NCBI GenBank assembly: GCA_020544305.1
Contig: CP058667.1
Span: 62,001-126,000 of the forward strand
DNA length: 64,000 nt
Direction: 5' to 3'
Source of the DNA: Staphylococcus taiwanensis
Lineage (GTDB): Bacteria > Bacillota > Bacilli > Staphylococcales > Staphylococcaceae
Shown: positions 60,735 through 64,000 of the stretch, piece by piece
Numbering within the stretch: the first letter of the stretch is position 1
Layout: every line of letters starts with the position of its first letter
Position numbers and translations under genes: made by a program
The notes under the pieces: generated by a model
What the model saw: only the letters and a program-made list of their open reading frames with translations
Databases searched by the model: none
What the model was told of the DNA's origin: nothing

Positions 60735-61493
60735 ATGAGATATAATGAATTTGAAGGAAAAACAGTTGTTATTACAGGCGCAGCATCAGGAATTGGTAAA
60801 GCGACTGCTTTAAAATTTGCACAAGAGAAAGCCAACATCGTTATCGGAGACGTTGATGAACGTGCACAACAAACTGCACAAGAAATCAATGATAATGGTG
60901 GCCATGCATTATTCGTTAAAACAGACGTGTCTAACCCAGAACAAGTACAAGCATTGATGCAAAAAGCACTTAAAGAATTTGGTAGTGTTGACCACGCATT
61001 TAACAATGCAGGTATCTTAAATCAACCTAAAAAATTTGCAGATATTGACCCTGACACATTTGATAAAGTCATTAATGTAGACGTTAAAGGTGTCTTCTTA
61101 TCAATGAAATATGAATTAGAAAGTATGCTTCAAAGCGGAGGCGGTACAATTGTTAATACAGCCTCAGTTGCGGGATTAATTGCTGACCCTCAAATGGGAC
61201 CATATATTGCTGCAAAACACGCAGTAATCGGTATGACAAAATCAGCTGGTTTCGACCATGCTACTGATGGCGTTCGTATTAACGCTGTTGCCCCAGGATT
61301 AACTGAAACAGATATGACTAAAGCTTGGAAAGATGATGATGAAAAATGGCAACAAATGATTTCAGGTGTACCAATGGCTAAAGCAGCACAACCTGATGAT
61401 ATTGCTGACATCGTATTATTCTTATCATCTGATTCAGCAAAATTCATGACTGCTCAAGTTTATCTTGTTGATGGTGGTCAAACAGCACACTAG
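60735..61493 (+). CDS. Short-chain dehydrogenase/reductase
   Basis: A 252-residue classical SDR: TGAASGIGKATALKF (NAD(P) loop), NNAGILNQ, catalytic Ser in NTASVAGLI near 140, and Tyr-x3-Lys in GPYIAAKHAV near 153. The C-terminal PGLTETDMTKAW and DGGQTAH are conserved in glucose/ribitol-type or cyclopentanol dehydrogenase-like SDRs; the substrate is unknown. The ATG at 60735 is 9 nt after GGGAG (60721-60725); an ATG three codons earlier abuts the site. It lies 148 bp downstream of the lipocalin-like gene and ends before a terminator. Confidence 0.92.
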   Translation: MRYNEFEGKTVVITGAASGIGKATALKFAQEKANIVIGDVDERAQQTAQEINDNGGHALFVKTDVSNPEQVQALMQKALKEFGSVDHAFNNAGILNQPKKFADIDPDTFDKVINVDVKGVFLSMKYELESMLQSGGGTIVNTASVAGLIADPQMGPYIAAKHAVIGMTKSAGFDHATDGVRINAVAPGLTETDMTKAWKDDDEKWQQMISGVPMAKAAQPDDIADIVLFLSSDSAKFMTAQVYLVDGGQTAH

Positions 61494-61516
61494 TCTTCAT
61501 ATTTATTCATATGATT

Positions 61517-61562
61517 GAGGTGGAATGACGAATTCAAATTGAATTCGGTTCCACCTTTTTCT
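61517..61562. terminator. Terminator after the SDR gene
   Basis: AGGTGGAATGACGAATTCAA and TTGAATTCGGTTCCACCT arms with mismatches, followed by T5. The core resembles the intergenic repeats' terminal hairpin. Confidence 0.85.
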
Positions 61563-61630
61563 TTATATTTTTTACCATAATCGGTATAGTTAGGTTCAAA
61601 TTACATATAGAGAAATGAGAATGGATAAAA

Positions 61631-62155
61631 ATGTCAGCAAATATTTGTGCTTATTTAGGTGTTTCTGTAGATGGATACATAGCAGATCGATATGAAAGCG
61701 TTCAATTTCTAGAAGAGGTAGAAGGAGAAGGAGACAATGGTTATGCCCAGTTCTATGACAATGTAGACGTTGTGATTATGGGTGGGAATACATTTAGATG
61801 GTTACTCGACAATGATGTTAAAGAGAATCCGTACGAAGGTAAAAAAGTGATCGTGATTACATCGCAGGATGTTTCTATAGATTGGGATATTGAATTTTAT
61901 AGTGGAGATTTAAAATCATTATTTAATAGATTTGGAGATGACGAATTTGTATGGATTGTAGGTGGGGGTGCCTTGATTTCTGAATTGGTGAACTTACACA
62001 TTTTAACATCCATGCGCTTAACTATTGCCCCTAAGTTACTAGGCCAAGGCGTAAATTTATTTAATGATATGAGTGACAAAGTTCATTTAAATTTGAGAGA
62101 CGTGACACAATATAATCAATTTGTAGAACTTTCTTATGATGTTCAATATGACTAA
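61631..62155 (+). CDS. Dihydrofolate reductase-family protein (RibD C-terminal-like)
   Basis: A 174-residue protein of the RibD_C/YyaP family: ICAYLGVSVDGYIADRYESV near the start, VVIMGGNTFRWLL near residue 48, and WIVGGGALISELVNLHILTSMRLTIAPKLLGQGVNLF near 112-150, with a Gly-rich NADPH loop. Such proteins are single-domain reductases of unknown substrate; they do not replace chromosomal DHFR. No AGGAGG is obvious; GAGAATGG lies upstream of the ATG. It is monocistronic. Confidence 0.88.
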   Translation: MSANICAYLGVSVDGYIADRYESVQFLEEVEGEGDNGYAQFYDNVDVVIMGGNTFRWLLDNDVKENPYEGKKVIVITSQDVSIDWDIEFYSGDLKSLFNRFGDDEFVWIVGGGALISELVNLHILTSMRLTIAPKLLGQGVNLFNDMSDKVHLNLRDVTQYNQFVELSYDVQYD

Positions 62156-62241
62156 TGTTCAAGTAGTCTAGTCATAACATTGTAATTTTTAATATAAGTA
62201 TTGCTATACTTGTTAATATTACATATAAAGGAGGGGATTAA

Positions 62242-63291
62242 ATGTTTCTTGCATGGAACGAAATTAAACGGAATAAGCTAAAATTCGGATTAATTATCGG
62301 CATTCTTGTTTTGATTAGTTATTTACTATTTTTATTATCCGGACTAGCGAATGGTTTAATTAATATGAATACTGAGGGCATCAAGAAGTGGAAAGCGGAT
62401 GCCATCGTATTGAATAAAGATGCCAACCAAACGGTTCAACAATCTGTGTTTAAGACATCTGATGTCAAAGGCAAATTCAAAGAAGAAGCACCTTTAAAAC
62501 AAATGGGTGTCATCGCATCAAATGGAGATAGTGAAGAGAATGCATTGCTCTTTGGTGTGACATCTAAATCGTTCTTGATTCCAAAGATTGTGGACGGTAA
62601 AAAATTTAGTAAAGATAATGACGTTGTGATCGATCAATCATTAAAAGATAAAGGGTTTAAAGTAGGAGATACGATAAAGTTGTCTCAATCTGATGAAAAG
62701 TTACATATCGTAGGTGTCTCTGAAAGTGCTAAATATAATGCATCGCCCGTCATTTTCGCAAATAATAAAACGATTGAAAAAATTAACCCTGCGTTATCGT
62801 CAGATAAAACCAATGCTGTTGTCGTCAAAGATAGTCATTGGAAAGATAAAAAGGTTGATAGTGATTTAGAAGTCGTCGGTATAGATAAATTTGTAGAGAA
62901 TCTACCAGGTTATAAACCACAGAATTTAACGATGAACTTTATGATAACATTCTTATTCGTTATTTCTGCTACAGTTATTGGCGTCTTCTTATATGTCATT
63001 ACATTGCAGAAGAAGAATTTATTTGGCGTGTTAAAAGCTCAAGGATTTACAAATGGCTTCTTAATGAAGATGGTGCTTGCACAAACATTCATATTAGCCT
63101 TAATCGGAACATTGATTGGCTTAATACTGACATTGCTTACAAGTCTAGTCTTGCCGGAAGCGGTACCTGTACAATTTAATATGGGCACGCTCATAATCTT
63201 TGGTATCGTCTTGATTCTAACATCACTTGTCGGAAGTTTATTCTCAGTATTATCTATTCGCAAAATTGACCCACTCAAGGCAATCGGATAA
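62242..63291 (+). CDS. ABC transporter permease (HrtB/MacB-FtsX-like)
   Basis: A 349-residue permease of the FtsX type with four membrane segments (about residues 15-40, 233-255, 282-305 and 313-335) and a large extracellular domain between the first two (residues 40-230). The beginning FLAWNEIKRNKLKFGLIIG resembles HrtB/YtrF proteins, and KIDPLKAIG is the typical closing motif. Transporters of this type export heme, peptides or act as mechanotransmitters; the extracellular domain differs from S. aureus HrtB as I remember it, so the substrate is open. AAGGAGGGG precedes the ATG. Operon with the ATPase gene, 12 bp downstream. Confidence 0.9.
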   Translation: MFLAWNEIKRNKLKFGLIIGILVLISYLLFLLSGLANGLINMNTEGIKKWKADAIVLNKDANQTVQQSVFKTSDVKGKFKEEAPLKQMGVIASNGDSEENALLFGVTSKSFLIPKIVDGKKFSKDNDVVIDQSLKDKGFKVGDTIKLSQSDEKLHIVGVSESAKYNASPVIFANNKTIEKINPALSSDKTNAVVVKDSHWKDKKVDSDLEVVGIDKFVENLPGYKPQNLTMNFMITFLFVISATVIGVFLYVITLQKKNLFGVLKAQGFTNGFLMKMVLAQTFILALIGTLIGLILTLLTSLVLPEAVPVQFNMGTLIIFGIVLILTSLVGSLFSVLSIRKIDPLKAIG

Positions 63292-63303
63292 GGAGGTGCC
63301 ACT

Positions 63304-63966
63304 ATGTTAAAATTTGAGCAAGTTACCAAAGAATTCCAAGATGGTAATCATATCATTGAAGCAGTCAAACCAACATCGTTATCTTTTGAAAAAGGTGAAC
63401 TCATAGCTATCGTTGGCCCTTCCGGTTCCGGTAAGAGTACATTTCTAACCATGGCAGGGGCATTACAAACACCAACATCTGGTGAAATTTTTATCAACGA
63501 CAAAAAAATCTCAAAAATGAGTCAAAAACAATTAGCTAAAATGAGAATGAAAGAAATTGGCTTTATCTTACAAGCTACTAATTTAGTGCCATTCTTAACA
63601 ATTAAACAGCAATTTCATTTATTGAAAAGTTATAAAAAAGGTGTCTTAAGTACTGAAGAATATGATAAGTTGTTGAGTGATTTAGGTTTGAAAGAAATTG
63701 AAAATAAATTACCTTCTGAAGTTTCGGGCGGTCAAAAACAACGTGTCGCGATAGCTAAGGCAATTTACACACAACCATCCATTATTTTAGCGGATGAGCC
63801 AACTGCTTCATTAGATACGGAAAATGCGATGGCAGTCATGGAAATTTTAAAAGAACAATCTAAACAACGTCATAAAACTTGTATTATCGTAACGCACGAT
63901 GAACGTTTAACGAAGTTCTGTGATAAAGTCTTTCATATGGAAGACGGACGCTTAAAAGAAAAATAA
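63304..63966 (+). CDS. ABC transporter ATPase (HrtA/MacB-like)
   Basis: A 220-residue ATPase: Walker A VGPSGSGKSTFLTMAGAL near residue 37, LQTPTSGEIFINDKKISKMS, signature VSGGQKQRVAIAKAI near 142, Walker B IILADEPTASLD near 160, and His in IVTHDER. The LolD/MacB-type ATPase lacks a transmembrane part and pairs with the FtsX-type permease. AAGGAGGTG precedes the ATG. It ends 34 bp before the window edge; the sequence after it (CGCCCTCTAGCC) may start a hairpin. Confidence 0.93.
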   Translation: MLKFEQVTKEFQDGNHIIEAVKPTSLSFEKGELIAIVGPSGSGKSTFLTMAGALQTPTSGEIFINDKKISKMSQKQLAKMRMKEIGFILQATNLVPFLTIKQQFHLLKSYKKGVLSTEEYDKLLSDLGLKEIENKLPSEVSGGQKQRVAIAKAIYTQPSIILADEPTASLDTENAMAVMEILKEQSKQRHKTCIIVTHDERLTKFCDKVFHMEDGRLKEK

Positions 63967-64000
63967 TCATATTAAAAACGCCCTCTAGCCACTTTATATA

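Overview
The window is chromosomal DNA of a low-GC Gram-positive bacterium, almost certainly a coagulase-negative Staphylococcus. The evidence is strong AGGAGG ribosome binding sites, AT-rich codon use, lipoprotein and sortase signals, staphylococcal cadDX, arsRBC, copBL and mntABC genes, a SirR/MntR box, Zur boxes and STAR-like intergenic repeats. I cannot name the species from sequence alone. No rRNA, tRNA, phage, transposase, ccr recombinase or CRISPR array was found.

Layout. 1-2500: the end of a DJ-1/PfpI amidotransferase-like gene, two NAD(P)-dependent oxidoreductases and a DoxX-like protein. 3000-8920: a compact metal-resistance block, cadDX (cadmium), arsRBC (arsenic, opposite strand) and copBL (copper), each with its own operator. 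9000-10200: AT-rich DNA with two small membrane proteins. 10270-12760: an MsrA-like reductase, a HAD phosphatase that has lost its catalytic Asp, and an aldo/keto reductase with a MerR-type promoter. 12900-13620: gene decay, namely a VbhA-like antitoxin with a truncated Fic-like toxin and an NTF2-like gene with a nonsense codon. 14000-23100: M23-like and DUF3267 proteins, a Dus enzyme, a zinc-binding lipoprotein under a Zur box, TetR and MFS genes, a 37-residue membrane peptide, an LPASG-anchored repeat protein and a DUF5067 lipoprotein. 23500-30900: a V8-like serine protease with a long basic Thr/Gln/Lys-rich region, an azoreductase, a TfoX-N protein, membrane proteins, an M20 peptidase and a PTS EIIC-like protein. 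30970-33140: a T-box-controlled threonyl-tRNA synthetase. 33290-38760: GIY-YIG and MepB-like proteins, an ABC exporter and a glycosyltransferase.

38900-49950 is a metal-homeostasis region. It holds mntABC with a SirR/MntR box, a COG0523 GTPase with a consensus Zur box, brnQ, and a second consensus Zur box ahead of an operon made of a SAM methyltransferase and a complete NikABCDE/Opp-type importer. With the Zur-boxed lipoprotein at 16843 this gives three Zur-linked units. They look like a zinc-starvation response, and the methyltransferase-importer operon is the best candidate here for an undercharacterised system.

50000-63970 carries several regulator-target sets with visible operators: MarR with a patatin; MerR with a DHA2 pump (and apparently also the distant aldo/keto reductase); Rrf2 with an NmrA-like oxidoreductase; LysR with a GntP permease, a 3-hydroxybutyrate dehydrogenase-like SDR, a lipocalin-like protein and a second SDR. 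An HrtAB/MacB-like ABC pair closes the window.

Four large intergenic repeats of one family (one degenerate) contain zero, one or two copies of a 59-bp STAR-like unit ending in GGGGCCCCG.
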